Origin: Rhizocola hellebori
Lineage (GTDB): Bacteria > Actinomycetota > Actinomycetes > Mycobacteriales > Micromonosporaceae
Assembly: GCF_016862955.1 (NCBI RefSeq)
Contig: NZ_BONY01000021.1
Location: forward strand, 1-64,000
Direction of reading: 5' to 3'
DNA length: 64,000 bases
Positions 1 to 8,397 of the stretch are shown one piece after another. Made by a program: the position numbers and the translations under genes. Below the pieces are notes generated by a model that did no database searches, was not told the origin of the DNA, and saw only the letters and a list, made by a program, of their open reading frames with translations. The first letter of the stretch is position 1. Every line of letters starts with the position of its first letter.

Positions 1-1
1 A

Positions 2-301
2 GAGCTTGGCGACCAGTACAGCGCCGCCTCCACCTACCAGCAACTTGGTGAAACGCTTGTCGCCCTGGAACGGCCCGACGACGCCCTTACAGCCTTCCTG
101 AAGTGCGCTGGCGCCCAGTACGAAGCCGTCGAGGCATGGCCGCAAAAGACCCTGGCCGCAATCCAAGCAATATCGGCGACTATCCCACCGAATGAGTTCA
201 CAACAGCCATTGACGAAGTGATCCCGCCCGAGCTTACCGCCGGCTTCCTCAAGGCGCTTGCAGATACGACGGCGGCTACCACGGAAGCGGGTGCCGGCTG
301 A
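2..301 (+). CDS. TPR protein, C-terminal fragment (5' end outside window)
   Basis: The frame is open from the first bases of the window and ends in TGA at 299-301, so only the last 99 residues are visible and no start codon is present. The stretch reading YQQLGETLVALERPDDALTA and then FLKCAGAQYEAVEAW has the spacing of tetratricopeptide helices (Gly/Ala at the tight positions, an A-x-x-x-Y/F pattern). A TPR scaffold role in protein-protein interaction is inferred; the partner is unknown. It lies outside the leftward recombinase operon and may belong to the host side of an element boundary. The competing reverse-strand frame over the same bases (34-282) has Ser/Ala-rich low-complexity composition and is treated as a shadow. 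Confidence 0.6.
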   Translation, partial: ELGDQYSAASTYQQLGETLVALERPDDALTAFLKCAGAQYEAVEAWPQKTLAAIQAISATIPPNEFTTAIDEVIPPELTAGFLKALADTTAATTEAGAG

Positions 302-850
302 GCGGAGAGCGGCTGCTACGTCGCATACTTGTCGCAGCCGACACGGGGAAGCGTGTTTTGCCTGGTGAACGTGATCCCTGTGGCGGTCTGTAAAACCGCC
401 GCGAGTGCATGGCCGCGTTTTTGCAGCGTGTGCACTGCAAGAAGAGCGAGTCGGTGGCTGAAGGCCACGGTGACGCCGTCCAAAGCCAGCTCGGCCTCGA
501 GACCCGGCGCTATTTCTCTCTGTCCATTGCAGACGTAGCAATCTTCGATCGCTTCTCAGTTGGGAGTCGATCACAGGACGCCGGGCACGCAGGCCCTTGA
601 TCGGCGCGGTGACGCGACCAGGCGATTCTCATATGACTGGTACGCCAACGAATTTCGTTACCGGGGGCCAAACGTTACAGCTCGGCTGAACAGGATGCGT
701 GGCAAATCTGCCGCATCGCCCGCCGGCCGCATCGTTTGACGGGCGATGATCGCTGGGAAGAGAGGCGTTTCCGTCCAGCCGGTCCCGGCAGCCGTTTCGA
801 CCTGCGCCGGGGCGCTCCCACGGCGCATAGGCCCAAAATTTGGTGATCGT
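302..850. other. Intergenic, no supported gene; possible element end
   Basis: There are 549 bases between the stop of the TPR fragment and the 3' end of the serine recombinase gene. The short open frames here lack a plausible ribosome site and resemble no family I recognise. The one clear structure is a 9-bp inverted repeat at 714-748. Large serine recombinases are usually encoded near their attachment site, so an att core could lie here, but I see no sequence that identifies it. Confidence 0.4.
714..748. repeat. 9-bp inverted repeat (terminator or att arm)
   Basis: CATCGCCCG (714-722) is matched by CGGGCGATG (740-748) around a 17-nt centre. It sits about 100 bp past the recombinase stop codon. 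It could be a U-less actinobacterial terminator for the leftward operon, or part of a recombination site. Confidence 0.35.
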
Positions 851-2695
851 TCAGGCCAGGATTGGGGCTGTCTCGCTAGTGACAGTTACGTGTATGACGA
901 GTTCCTGTTCGGTTGGGTGAACCCGGATCTCGAGTTGAAATGCGTCGAACAGTAGTCGCATCTCGTCCTCGGGGAGGCGTGAGATGTCGATCGATGTGAC
1001 GGGTAGCTGGTCGAGTGTGGTGAGATCCATGAGCGCAGCGGCACGTGTTTGGTCCTTGTTGGCAGCGAGGGTCTCTTTGATGGATTTTTGCTTTGCGACG
1101 ATCTCCGCAAATCTGTTCTTGATGGCGCCGCGCAGTGCTGCGTCGACGTCGTCATCGCCGGTGGGTTCGAACTTCTCCAGCTCGCCGATCAGGTTGGCCT
1201 GGCGGTGTTGGAGATCTGCCAGGTGTGCTTCGAGGGTTCTTTCGTGGGAGGCTGCCTCGTTTTGAGCGGTGAGGTCGCTGGCTTTGGCTGCGGCGGTGAG
1301 CATGGCCTGGCGGCCGGCGCCGAAGATCCTGTCGCGGAAGAACCGCCGCGCCGGATCGATGAGTAGATCCTCGCGGATGTAGGCGGCGCGCGGATGCTGT
1401 GCGAACCACGGTAGATGTGCGTGGCGTTTGGTGTCGGGCGAGCATCGGTAGTAGGTGTGGCCTTTTTGCATTTCGCCGGCGTATCGACGGCCGCACATCT
1501 GGCAGAACACGTAGGACCGGAGTCTGTAGCTGCGCTTCGTCTTTGGTTCGGCGCTGTTGCCTGGCGTGGTGTGGGAGCCTTGTCTGTAGCGGCCGACGGC
1601 GTTAGCGGCGTCGAACAGTTCGCGTGTGACGAGCGGCTCGTGGGTGGGTCGGGGCGACCAGACCCACGCCGAGGGTGGGTTGACGCGTCCTTTGACGCTG
1701 CGATCGGCGTGGCCGCGTTTACGCCGGTTCCAGACCATGTACCCGCAATGCTTGGGATTGGTGAGTACCTCTCTTACGGTGCCTGCGGTCCATGCGCCGA
1801 CTCGGTGTCGGCCTTGGCCGAGGATGGGTTCTGGTGGCGGGTAACGCCGCGGATCGAGGTTGAGCCGATGAGCGATGTCGTCGTAGCCGAGTCGCCGGAT
1901 GGCCCGCCAGAGGAAGATTTGGGTGACGACTGGTCCTTGGCGGTCGTCGGGTATGAGGCGGTGTTTGGTCTTGCCTTCGCGGGCCTTTGCTTTGACCGGG
2001 TGCTTGAGCCTGTCGGCTTTGTAGCCGTAGGGCGGCTTGCCGATGTTGTAGCCCTGGGCGGTATGGGTCTTCAGCCCGCCCCAGGTGAGTTCGAGCATGT
2101 TGAGGACGTACCACTCGGAGATGGCTTGCTTGATTCGCCGGGTCAGGGTGGAGGTGGCTTTTCGGTAGGGTGCGTCGCCGTTGTCGAGGTTCGGGATTGA
2201 GCGGTGATCGATTCCTTCGTCTGCGGCCAGGAGGGCGACACCGGCCTTTTCCAGCTCGAATTCGATTTTGGTGCTGAAGTAGGTGACGCGGGCTACCCGC
2301 TCGATGGATTCGACGACCACGGCGACGAAGCGTCGATCGGATCGTGCGGCTTCGGCAAGCAGGTCGGCGATGCCGCCGTCGCGGGCGATGGGGATGTCGA
2401 GGTGCTGGTGGGCGTTGCCCTTTCCTCGGTTCTCCATCGTGGTACGTCCTGACTCGACGTCGTAGAACTTGGCAACGATGACGAAGCCGGGCGGCAAGGC
2501 CTTGCGGCTGGTGTCCAGCTGTCGTGGCAGTGACAGGGTGGGGTCTTGAGCGTCGTCGGTCGAGGTGCGGCCAAGCCACGCCACCGGTATCGAGGCCAGT
2601 GGGAAACTCTCGGGCACATGATGTTCGGCCTGGTGACGCAGCCAGTCCAGCGAGCTGACATCGCCCTGGTCGAGTGGGCCTGGGGGAGTGGTCAT
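851..2695 (-). CDS. Large serine recombinase / integrase
   Basis: This 614-residue protein is predicted to catalyse site-specific integration and excision through a 5'-phosphoserine linkage. The resolvase domain opens with WLGRTSTDDAQDPTLSLPRQ, where Ser45 in RTST is the likely nucleophile. It is followed by a recombinase domain (about 210-330, with GKPPYGYK), a zinc-ribbon-like FCQMCGRRYAG...YYRC (about 398-418) and a charged coiled coil (about 470-545). Length and order match phiC31/TP901-type integrases. The ATG start overlaps the previous stop as ATGA (2692-2695), so translation is probably coupled to the small gene upstream. It is the strongest evidence that the surrounding DNA is or was an integrative element. 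Confidence 0.93.
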   Translation of the reverse strand: MTTPPGPLDQGDVSSLDWLRHQAEHHVPESFPLASIPVAWLGRTSTDDAQDPTLSLPRQLDTSRKALPPGFVIVAKFYDVESGRTTMENRGKGNAHQHLDIPIARDGGIADLLAEAARSDRRFVAVVVESIERVARVTYFSTKIEFELEKAGVALLAADEGIDHRSIPNLDNGDAPYRKATSTLTRRIKQAISEWYVLNMLELTWGGLKTHTAQGYNIGKPPYGYKADRLKHPVKAKAREGKTKHRLIPDDRQGPVVTQIFLWRAIRRLGYDDIAHRLNLDPRRYPPPEPILGQGRHRVGAWTAGTVREVLTNPKHCGYMVWNRRKRGHADRSVKGRVNPPSAWVWSPRPTHEPLVTRELFDAANAVGRYRQGSHTTPGNSAEPKTKRSYRLRSYVFCQMCGRRYAGEMQKGHTYYRCSPDTKRHAHLPWFAQHPRAAYIREDLLIDPARRFFRDRIFGAGRQAMLTAAAKASDLTAQNEAASHERTLEAHLADLQHRQANLIGELEKFEPTGDDDVDAALRGAIKNRFAEIVAKQKSIKETLAANKDQTRAAALMDLTTLDQLPVTSIDISRLPEDEMRLLFDAFQLEIRVHPTEQELVIHVTVTSETAPILA

Positions 2696-3018
2696 GAAGG
2701 TGGTCCTTCGTTGGAGGCGGGATGCTCGGCGAACCAGCGCAGGGCTCGCCGCACAGCCATGGCCTGTCGTTCGAGCAGTTCCTGTGCTTGCCGTGTTCCG
2801 GACGCGACGACGACGAACTCGACCCGCGCGCCAAGTGCATCAGGTTCGGCGGACAGGTGCCCCCGGAAGGCGGCGACGGAACGTGTCTCGTTCGTCGGGC
2901 TGACCGGTCTGTCGTGCGCGTCGTCGGGTGTCGTCGGCCTGTCGCGGGTGACACGTGGCCGTGGGGGTTTCTGACGCCCTACGCCGCCGTTGCTGTGGTG
3001 GTTGTCATAGGGTGTCAC
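2692..3018 (-). CDS. Small conserved-type protein of recombinase operon
   Basis: This is a 108-residue protein of unknown function. I chose the GTG at 3018-3016 because it overlaps the preceding TGA as GTGA; the longer frame reaching 3372 is an Arg/His-rich shadow of the upstream gene. The first 45 residues are polar and proline-rich. The last 60 look folded: Ala-rich, with VEFVVVASGTRQAQELLERQ and then AMAVRRALRWFAEHP, suggesting a strand followed by helices. The 3' end overlaps the recombinase start (ATGA). Sandwiched between two overlaps, it is probably made in fixed ratio with the recombinase and could be a directionality or accessory factor; that is inference from position only. Confidence 0.65.
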   Translation of the reverse strand: MTPYDNHHSNGGVGRQKPPRPRVTRDRPTTPDDAHDRPVSPTNETRSVAAFRGHLSAEPDALGARVEFVVVASGTRQAQELLERQAMAVRRALRWFAEHPASNEGPPS

Positions 3019-3734
3019 GGCGTCCTCACCGCTTTGCAAAGGATGATCATTGTGGTGGCGGTGGTGCGACGCGGGGTGGCAGCGTCGGTGTCGCTGCCCG
3101 CGTTGTTGAGGTCGTGGTCTGTCGCGGGGTAGGTGAAGGAGTCGTGGCCGTCGGTCGCGTCGAGCGCGACGATGTCGTGCAGGTGCCGCAGTCCGGCGGC
3201 GCGGGCGGTGGACACGATCTGGTGCTCGTAGTCGGTGTATGTGGTGCCGGGCTGGCCGGAGCGTGCGGCCGTGACGGCGACGATGACGCTTCCGTCGCTG
3301 TCCAGGACGTCTTCGCAGGCTGCGAGCAGGGTGTGGGCTTGGGCGGAAGTGTGTGGGGCTGGCCGGGGCCACCGCATCACGATCAGGGTGATGGGGCGTG
3401 GCGGCGTCAGGTGCTGCCCGTCGAGTCCGCCGCGGCCACCGACGTTGATGTAGCCGCGTCCCTCCGCGTGCGCGGCGTCACGCAGGTTGTCGTCGGCGTC
3501 GAAGTCGGCGATCGTGTCGCCGAAGGCGGTGTAGATCGTGACAAGGTAGTGCGCCAGCCGGGCCGGCAGGTCGATGTCTTGTCCTGACGTGTCAGGGTCG
3601 TGCGCGACGGTGCGCCAGACGATGACAGGTACCGTGTCGCCGTGTGTGTCGCTCCTGACGGGTGTGCCAGGCAACGGCATCGCGGCGGGGGCCGCGGACT
3701 CGGTGGGGTTGTGCCGTGGAAGGTCGGTTGTCAT
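3015..3734 (-). CDS. Methyltransferase-fold-like protein of recombinase operon
   Basis: This 239-residue protein is the first gene of the leftward recombinase operon. The segment GDTIADFDADDNLRDAAHAE followed by GRGYINVGG resembles the nucleotide/SAM-binding half of class I methyltransferases. ITLIVMRWPRP and then ACEDVLDSDGSVIVAVTA resemble the later strands. I do not see a clear NPPY/DPPY catalytic motif, so DNA methylation is not supported; it may be a degenerate or non-catalytic relative. It ends in a GTGA overlap with the 108-aa gene. The start is the ATG at 3734 (MTTDLPRHNP). The fold assignment is moderate and the function is unknown. Confidence 0.6.
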   Translation of the reverse strand: MTTDLPRHNPTESAAPAAMPLPGTPVRSDTHGDTVPVIVWRTVAHDPDTSGQDIDLPARLAHYLVTIYTAFGDTIADFDADDNLRDAAHAEGRGYINVGGRGGLDGQHLTPPRPITLIVMRWPRPAPHTSAQAHTLLAACEDVLDSDGSVIVAVTAARSGQPGTTYTDYEHQIVSTARAAGLRHLHDIVALDATDGHDSFTYPATDHDLNNAGSDTDAATPRRTTATTMIILCKAVRTP

Positions 3735-4391
3735 AAGCGGGTTGCTCCCGCGCCGACGATCCGTGTTCGCAATCCACTAAAGGCCCCGTGCGGGGGAGAA
3801 ACGCGGCCTGTGTCTGGCGCGCGGCACCCAACTGTTGCCCAACACCTCGGGTGGGGGACCGGCGGTTGCACCCAACAGGGCAACGCTGTCATTCCAACAG
3901 CGGCGCCCATCGTCTGTTCGGTGGGACCGTGTGTTGGTCAGCGCGAGATGTCGATGCCCCAGCGGTCCGCTGTTCTATTGCGCGTTCCCGGTGGCGGTGC
4001 CGGGTTCCCCTGCTCGTCACGGTGACCTCGGGGTCGCTGACGATCCGGATAGGGCTTGCGCTGCCAGGCGAAGCCGTCGACGGCGTCAATGCGTCGATGA
4101 AGGGAGCTGGAAGCCTTGCCAGCGAGGCTGATCTTTCTATTTGCCAGAACACTGTCTGCCGATGTGCTTGCTGAACAGTGGCCAACAGGCCTGTCACCGG
4201 TGCTGTTGGCTCGGCGGCTCATTTCCGGCCACGCCGCACGGGCGAGCCACGGTTGCCGTGGGGTACCAGCGACTTCGCCCAACAGCAACGGCGGCGGCAG
4301 ATGAAGTGGTCTTGCTGTTGGGTTGAGCTGCCTGAATAGCGGTTCACGCGCCGGATCTGGTTGGCGCGCCGGATTTTTCGGGAGTTCCGTG
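3735..4391. promoter_or_regulatory. Divergent intergenic region with CCCAACA heptamers
   Basis: These 657 bases separate the leftward recombinase operon from the rightward transfer module, so both promoters should lie here. The heptamer CCCAACA occurs exactly at 3838-3844, 3871-3877 and 4278-4284 and as its complement at 4316-4322, with near matches at 4182 (GCCAACAGG) and 4203 (CTGTTGGC). The copy at 3871 lies between GTTGC and GCAAC arms. I read these as candidate operator sites for an element regulator, possibly the gene at 4392. No long open frame here has convincing coding character. Confidence 0.5.
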
Positions 4392-5306
4392 ATGTCTGAT
4401 ACTGCTGGTTGGCCGTCCACGCCGCTGGACGCGGCCGAGAAGGCGTTTGTGATGCTGGCCGAGGCGCCCACGCACGTACCGTTTGACGCCCGCGGTTGCG
4501 AAGGTTTGCCTAGCAAGATCCTGCCGCTGGATGAGCTGCGTCAGCTGCTGCTCGCCCCGGCCACGGGGGAGGCGGTCCGTGATGGCGTGTGGCGGGAACT
4601 GGTGATCCGGTCCCGCCGGGACGGACCGGCGTGGCGGGTCGCTGCGGTGGGGATGGCGTTGCCTGGCCTGCGCCGCCGGGCTGGCATGCTGGCCGCCGGA
4701 TGGCGCGGTGACACCCATGATCTGGACTCGGAGTTGCTGCTGGGGTTCATGGAACGGCTGCGCAGCATCGATCTGGACGAGCGGCGTATCTGCGGTCGGC
4801 TCATCGACGCCGGGGTACGCGCGGCTCGCGCGTTACGCGACACGGATTCGGACGCGTTGCTGATCCGCGGCTGCAGCGCCAGTTCGCTGTGGCCGATCCG
4901 CCCGTGGGACCATCCGGATCTGGTGTTGGCCCGGGCGGTGGCCGCCGCTGTCCTGGACCGTGAGGAAGCACGGCTGATCGCCGAAACCCGCCTGGAACAC
5001 GGCACCCTCGTGCAAGTTGCCGCCGAGCTGGGCATCTCCCAGCAGACCGCATCGCAGTGGCGGGCCCGCGCCGAACAACGGCTCAAGAAGGCGATCGACG
5101 ACGGGGAGCTGGCGTTCGTGGCGCTGCGTCCACGACGACGACAACCCCACAGGGGCAACGCCAATCGTGGTGTTGGGCAACTGTTGGGTACCCGGTCCGG
5201 TGCAGAGGCGGTGTTGGGCGCCCCACAGAAAGCTTTGGTGGGTAAGTCATCGGACCGCAAGGCGGCCGGTGGCCGCGCCCTGGGAATCGTGGCGACGCCG
5301 GCCTGA
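4392..5306 (+). CDS. HTH regulator with sigma-region-4-like DNA-binding tail
   Basis: This 304-residue protein begins MSDTAGW; the ATG at 4392 follows GGAG with good spacing, and an in-frame GTG at 4389 is an alternative. Residues about 204-235 read GTLVQVAAELGISQQTASQW followed by a basic RARAEQRLKKAI helix, the layout of a sigma-70 region 4 or LuxR/ECF-type helix-turn-helix. The N-terminal 200 residues are helical and unassigned. As the first gene of the transfer module it is a likely transcriptional controller of conjugation. Its last 45 codons are Arg/Gly-rich and carry three CCCAACA complements (5171, 5182, 5212), so the 3' end doubles as possible regulatory DNA. Confidence 0.7.
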   Translation: MSDTAGWPSTPLDAAEKAFVMLAEAPTHVPFDARGCEGLPSKILPLDELRQLLLAPATGEAVRDGVWRELVIRSRRDGPAWRVAAVGMALPGLRRRAGMLAAGWRGDTHDLDSELLLGFMERLRSIDLDERRICGRLIDAGVRAARALRDTDSDALLIRGCSASSLWPIRPWDHPDLVLARAVAAAVLDREEARLIAETRLEHGTLVQVAAELGISQQTASQWRARAEQRLKKAIDDGELAFVALRPRRRQPHRGNANRGVGQLLGTRSGAEAVLGAPQKALVGKSSDRKAAGGRALGIVATPA

Positions 5307-5410
5307 CAGGTCCGTGTTCGCAACGTGTGTCCATACGGCTGAAAGGAGCCCGGCTCCCACGGCCTTGCCCGCGATTCCCGGTGGCGCGCCTCAAATTTTC
5401 CTGCTATCGC

Positions 5411-5425
5411 CCCGCCAGGGGCGGG
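5411..5425 (+). promoter_or_regulatory. Hairpin abutting the pilin ribosome binding site
   Basis: CCCGCC (5411-5416) pairs with GGCGGG (5420-5425) across AGG. The right arm runs straight into the Shine-Dalgarno GGGAGG, 8 nt before the ATG at 5437. Folding would partly sequester the ribosome site, so translational tuning of the pilin gene is possible. Confidence 0.35.
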
Positions 5426-5436
5426 AGGTGCCCATC

Positions 5437-5775
5437 ATGGTGCGACGTCACATGTCCCGTCTGTTCACCCTCATCACGGCCACCGCCGCGGCGGTGGCCG
5501 TGGCCGTTCCCGCCTATGCGGCGCAGCCGCAGATCGCGGCGGTCAACGACCTGCCGACTGTCATCAACAACATCACCGTCTGGGTCGGTGGCATTGCCTT
5601 TGGCGTGGCCACCCTGTTCGCCACCATCGGGTTCTTGCTCTACCTGAGTGCCGGCGGCGATCCGACCTCGGTCGAAAAAGCCAAGGCGGCGTTCAAGAAC
5701 GCCGCCATCGGCTACGCCGGCGCGTTGCTGGCCCCGGTTCTGCTCGCGATCGTGCGCGGCTGGATCGTGGACTGA
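5437..5775 (+). CDS. TrbC/VirB2-like T4SS pilin
   Basis: This 112-residue membrane protein is the predicted pilus or channel subunit of a type IV secretion system. It has a cleavable-looking N-terminus (LITATAAAVAVAVPAYAA) and two hydrophobic helices, NITVWVGGIAFGVATLFATI and AIGYAGALLAPVLLAIVRGW. Between them is the short loop with GGDPTSVEKAKAAFKNA that is typical of actinobacterial and Gram-positive TrbC/pilin-like proteins. The ATG at 5437 follows GGGAGG; the longer frame starting at 5017 is a shadow of the regulator gene. The next gene begins 1 nt after the stop codon, so these are co-translated. Confidence 0.85.
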   Translation: MVRRHMSRLFTLITATAAAVAVAVPAYAAQPQIAAVNDLPTVINNITVWVGGIAFGVATLFATIGFLLYLSAGGDPTSVEKAKAAFKNAAIGYAGALLAPVLLAIVRGWIVD

Positions 5776-5776
5776 C

Positions 5777-7177
5777 ATGGGCTGGGTCGTCGATGACCTG
5801 CTGGAAGCGATGCTGAACTGGTTCGCCAAGACGATCGTCGGTGGCCTGGATGTGTTGTGGGACCTGCTGGCGGCAAGTGTGTTCACCTCTCCGGACGTGA
5901 CCGTGCTGCCGCAGGTCCGCACGTTTTCCAGCACGTCGCTTGGCATCGTCAACACCGCATACGTCCTGGCGTTCCTGGCGGTGTTCCTGCTCATCATGGG
6001 CCGCGACACGGTGCAGATCCGATACGGGCCAGGCGAACTGATCCCGCGGCTGGTCATCGGACTGATCGCGGCGAACTTCGCCACGCCCCTGTGCGCGACC
6101 CTCATCGAGGTCGCCAACGCCCTGACCGGTGCATTGACTGCGCAGGACATTACCTCCCCGGCGTCGATGCAGCAGATGCGCATCACTGTTGACAGTGCGC
6201 TGGCCGACAAGAACGGCAGCGAACCGGCCGGCGTCCTGCTCATCCTGATCGGGCTGGTCATCGCCGTGATGGTCGGCATGCTGCTCATCCAATGGATCAT
6301 CCGGCTGGGTGTGCTCATCATTGCGGTCGGCGTGGCCCCGATCGCGCTGGCGCTGCACGGCACCCCGCAGACCGAGCCCACCGCGAAACTGTGGTGGCGC
6401 ACCATGCTCGGCACGCTGGGAACCGTTGTGGCGCAAACGGTCGCCCTGCACACCACGCTGACGATCTTCCTCGACCCGAACGCGAACCTGTCGTCGCTGG
6501 GGCTTCCCGGCGACCGCACCGTGATCTTCAACCTGCTGGTCGTCGTGTGCCTGCTCTGGGCAACCCTGAAGATCCCGGCCATGATGCGCCATTACGTCAC
6601 CCAGTCCTCGCCCAGCCCCGCCGGGACGATCCTGCGGGTCGTGCTGGTCCAGCAACTGACCAAGGGCCTACGCCATAAGTTCAGCGCTGGAGGCGCCGGC
6701 GGCATCGCCCGCGGGAGCGGTGGTGCGGCGGGCGCATCACGCCGGGCGGGCGGCCCGTGGCCGTTCACCTCGCCCGGCGGGGGCCGCCGGCCGCTGCCGC
6801 GAGCCACCGACCTGCCGACCCGGCCACCTACCTCGCCCGGTTCGGCGTCAGCGTCCTTGCCGACCCGGCCTCCGTCAGGGGCCGGTCCCGGCGTGGTCGG
6901 CGTCGCCTACCCCACCGGTCGCCCGATAAGGCCATACACCCGGCAGGAACTGGCGGCCGGAGTCGACCTGTTCGGCAAAACGGTGCCCAGACAGCCGCCA
7001 ACGACACTTGCACGTTCATCCCGCCCGCCGATCCGCGCGGCAGGCGTCGTATCGGATCCGTCACCGGCCGGACCACGCGCGGGCGTTCCGGCAGGGGTCA
7101 CCCCTGCCACCGTGTTCGCCCGCCAACGACCTGTCCGGGCACCGGTGCGCGGCCCTTGGCATATGCGCACCAGCTGA
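5777..7177 (+). CDS. TrbL/VirB6-like polytopic T4SS channel protein
   Basis: This 466-residue protein is predicted to form part of the inner-membrane T4SS channel. After MGWVVDDLLEAMLNWFAKTI come about six hydrophobic segments, including AYVLAFLAVFLLIMG, LVIGLIAANFATPL, GVLLILIGLVIAVMVGMLLI and LLVVVCLLWATLKIPAMM. The conserved-type RTMLGTLGTVVAQTVALH lies between helices. The last 150 residues are a Pro/Gly/Arg-rich cytoplasmic tail. Near its end the tail carries AYPTGRPIRPYTRQELAAGV, a motif repeated in the next small gene. The ATG at 5777 starts 1 nt past the pilin stop; upstream codons are shadow. Confidence 0.85.
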   Translation: MGWVVDDLLEAMLNWFAKTIVGGLDVLWDLLAASVFTSPDVTVLPQVRTFSSTSLGIVNTAYVLAFLAVFLLIMGRDTVQIRYGPGELIPRLVIGLIAANFATPLCATLIEVANALTGALTAQDITSPASMQQMRITVDSALADKNGSEPAGVLLILIGLVIAVMVGMLLIQWIIRLGVLIIAVGVAPIALALHGTPQTEPTAKLWWRTMLGTLGTVVAQTVALHTTLTIFLDPNANLSSLGLPGDRTVIFNLLVVVCLLWATLKIPAMMRHYVTQSSPSPAGTILRVVLVQQLTKGLRHKFSAGGAGGIARGSGGAAGASRRAGGPWPFTSPGGGRRPLPRATDLPTRPPTSPGSASASLPTRPPSGAGPGVVGVAYPTGRPIRPYTRQELAAGVDLFGKTVPRQPPTTLARSSRPPIRAAGVVSDPSPAGPRAGVPAGVTPATVFARQRPVRAPVRGPWHMRTS

Positions 7178-7292
7178 CCGTCGCGGCCCTGGGCCGCCTG
7201 CCACATGCCATGAACGGTGCCGAAGGCGTCGGTCCTCACCCCTGTCAACACCCACGCCCTGCCGCCGCCTGGACTCCTGAAAGGACCTGACT

Positions 7293-7481
7293 ATGACCAC
7301 CGACAACAACTCCACCATCGCCTCCGCCGGCCGGCCGGAACGCCCGATTGTGGCGCTCGCATGGCCCACCGGCAGGCCGATCTACCCCTACACCGCCGAC
7401 GAAATCGCCGCCGGAGTAGATCTCTACACACGCCGCCTCAAGGCCGAAGCCGCCGAGGCCGGTGATCCGGATGCGCGCTGA
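7293..7481 (+). CDS. Small T4SS-locus protein sharing a TrbL-tail motif
   Basis: This 62-residue soluble protein has a good ribosome site (GAAAGG, 8 nt before ATG). The centre reads LAWPTGRPIYPYTADEIAAG followed by VDLYTRRL, which is nearly the same as the motif near the end of the neighbouring TrbL-like tail. The shared segment could be a docking peptide for the same partner, for example the VirB4 or coupling ATPase; that is inference. The stop lies inside the next gene (overlap of 11-20 nt depending on its start), so it is part of the T4SS operon. Confidence 0.7.
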   Translation: MTTDNNSTIASAGRPERPIVALAWPTGRPIYPYTADEIAAGVDLYTRRLKAEAAEAGDPDAR

Positions 7482-8397
7482 CACCGACACCGCACCACGC
7501 GCACGCATCCCCGCCGACGTGGACCAGCCAGACAAGATCCTCTATGGGTTCACGGCCCGGCAGCTGGCGATCCTCGCGGTCGCCGGCGTCGCCGCCTACG
7601 GGCTGATCAAAGGTGTGGGCGACCTGCTGCCGCAGCCGGTCGTCATCGCGATCCTGGTGCCAGTCGGCGGCGTCGCGGTGGTGCTGGCGCTGGGCCGCCG
7701 CGACGCGATGAGCATGGACAGGTGGCTGCTGGCGGCGATCCGCCAGTCCCGCGCACCAAAGCATCATCTGGCGGCGTCGGCCGGGCCTGTGCCCGGCTGG
7801 GCGCCGGGGCCGGGGATGGCGGTGCCGCAGCTGCGTCTGCCCGCACACGCGATCTCCGAAGCCGGCGTGATCGACACCGGCGAGAAGGCCGTTGCTCTGG
7901 TGGCGGTGAGCACCGTCAACATCGGCCTGCGCACCGGCGATGAGCAGGCGGCGCTGATCGGCGCGTACGGGCGGTGGCTGCACGGCCTGTCCGGGCCGGT
8001 GCAGCTGGTCATCTCCGCGCAGCGGGTCGACCTGGCCAGCCACGCCCAGCGCGTCGCCGACCTCGCCTCGGCCATCGGCAACCCGGCACTGGCCGACACC
8101 GCATACGACTACGCCGAATTTTTGGACCAGCTGGCCGAGCGCTGTGACCCGTTGTGGCGCACGGTGACGATCGCCGTCACGGCCGACAGCGACACGGGCC
8201 GCGACATCGAGGTCCTGCGCCGCGCCGGTCATGCCGCCTCGGCGCTGGCCGCGCTCGGCGTACAGACCGCCGTCCTGGACGGGTCTGCCGCCACGGCAGT
8301 GCTGACCTGTGCCACCGATCCCTACACCCCTGTCGACACGACCTGGCCCCGGGCACGTCCCGGGGCTGCGGTCACCGGCCACGGAGATCTGCTGTGA
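7462..8397 (+). CDS. PrgI/VirB3-like T4SS membrane protein
   Basis: This 311-residue protein has IPADVDQPDKILYGFTARQL followed by two hydrophobic helices (about residues 30-75), the signature of PrgI-family proteins that precede VirB4 in Gram-positive transfer systems. The C-terminal 220 residues form a soluble domain of unknown fold, larger than in minimal PrgI proteins. Possible starts are GTG 7462 and ATG 7471; both overlap the previous stop. The stop overlaps the VirB4 GTG as GTGA (8394-8397), indicating translational coupling. It likely anchors the ATPase at the membrane. Confidence 0.8.
   Translation: MIRMRADTDTAPRARIPADVDQPDKILYGFTARQLAILAVAGVAAYGLIKGVGDLLPQPVVIAILVPVGGVAVVLALGRRDAMSMDRWLLAAIRQSRAPKHHLAASAGPVPGWAPGPGMAVPQLRLPAHAISEAGVIDTGEKAVALVAVSTVNIGLRTGDEQAALIGAYGRWLHGLSGPVQLVISAQRVDLASHAQRVADLASAIGNPALADTAYDYAEFLDQLAERCDPLWRTVTIAVTADSDTGRDIEVLRRAGHAASALAALGVQTAVLDGSAATAVLTCATDPYTPVDTTWPRARPGAAVTGHGDLL

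Noticed and set aside
302-850. Search for a tRNA gene as integration target
   Set aside because: No cloverleaf, anticodon arm or CCA-type end was seen, and large serine recombinases usually do not use tRNA genes.
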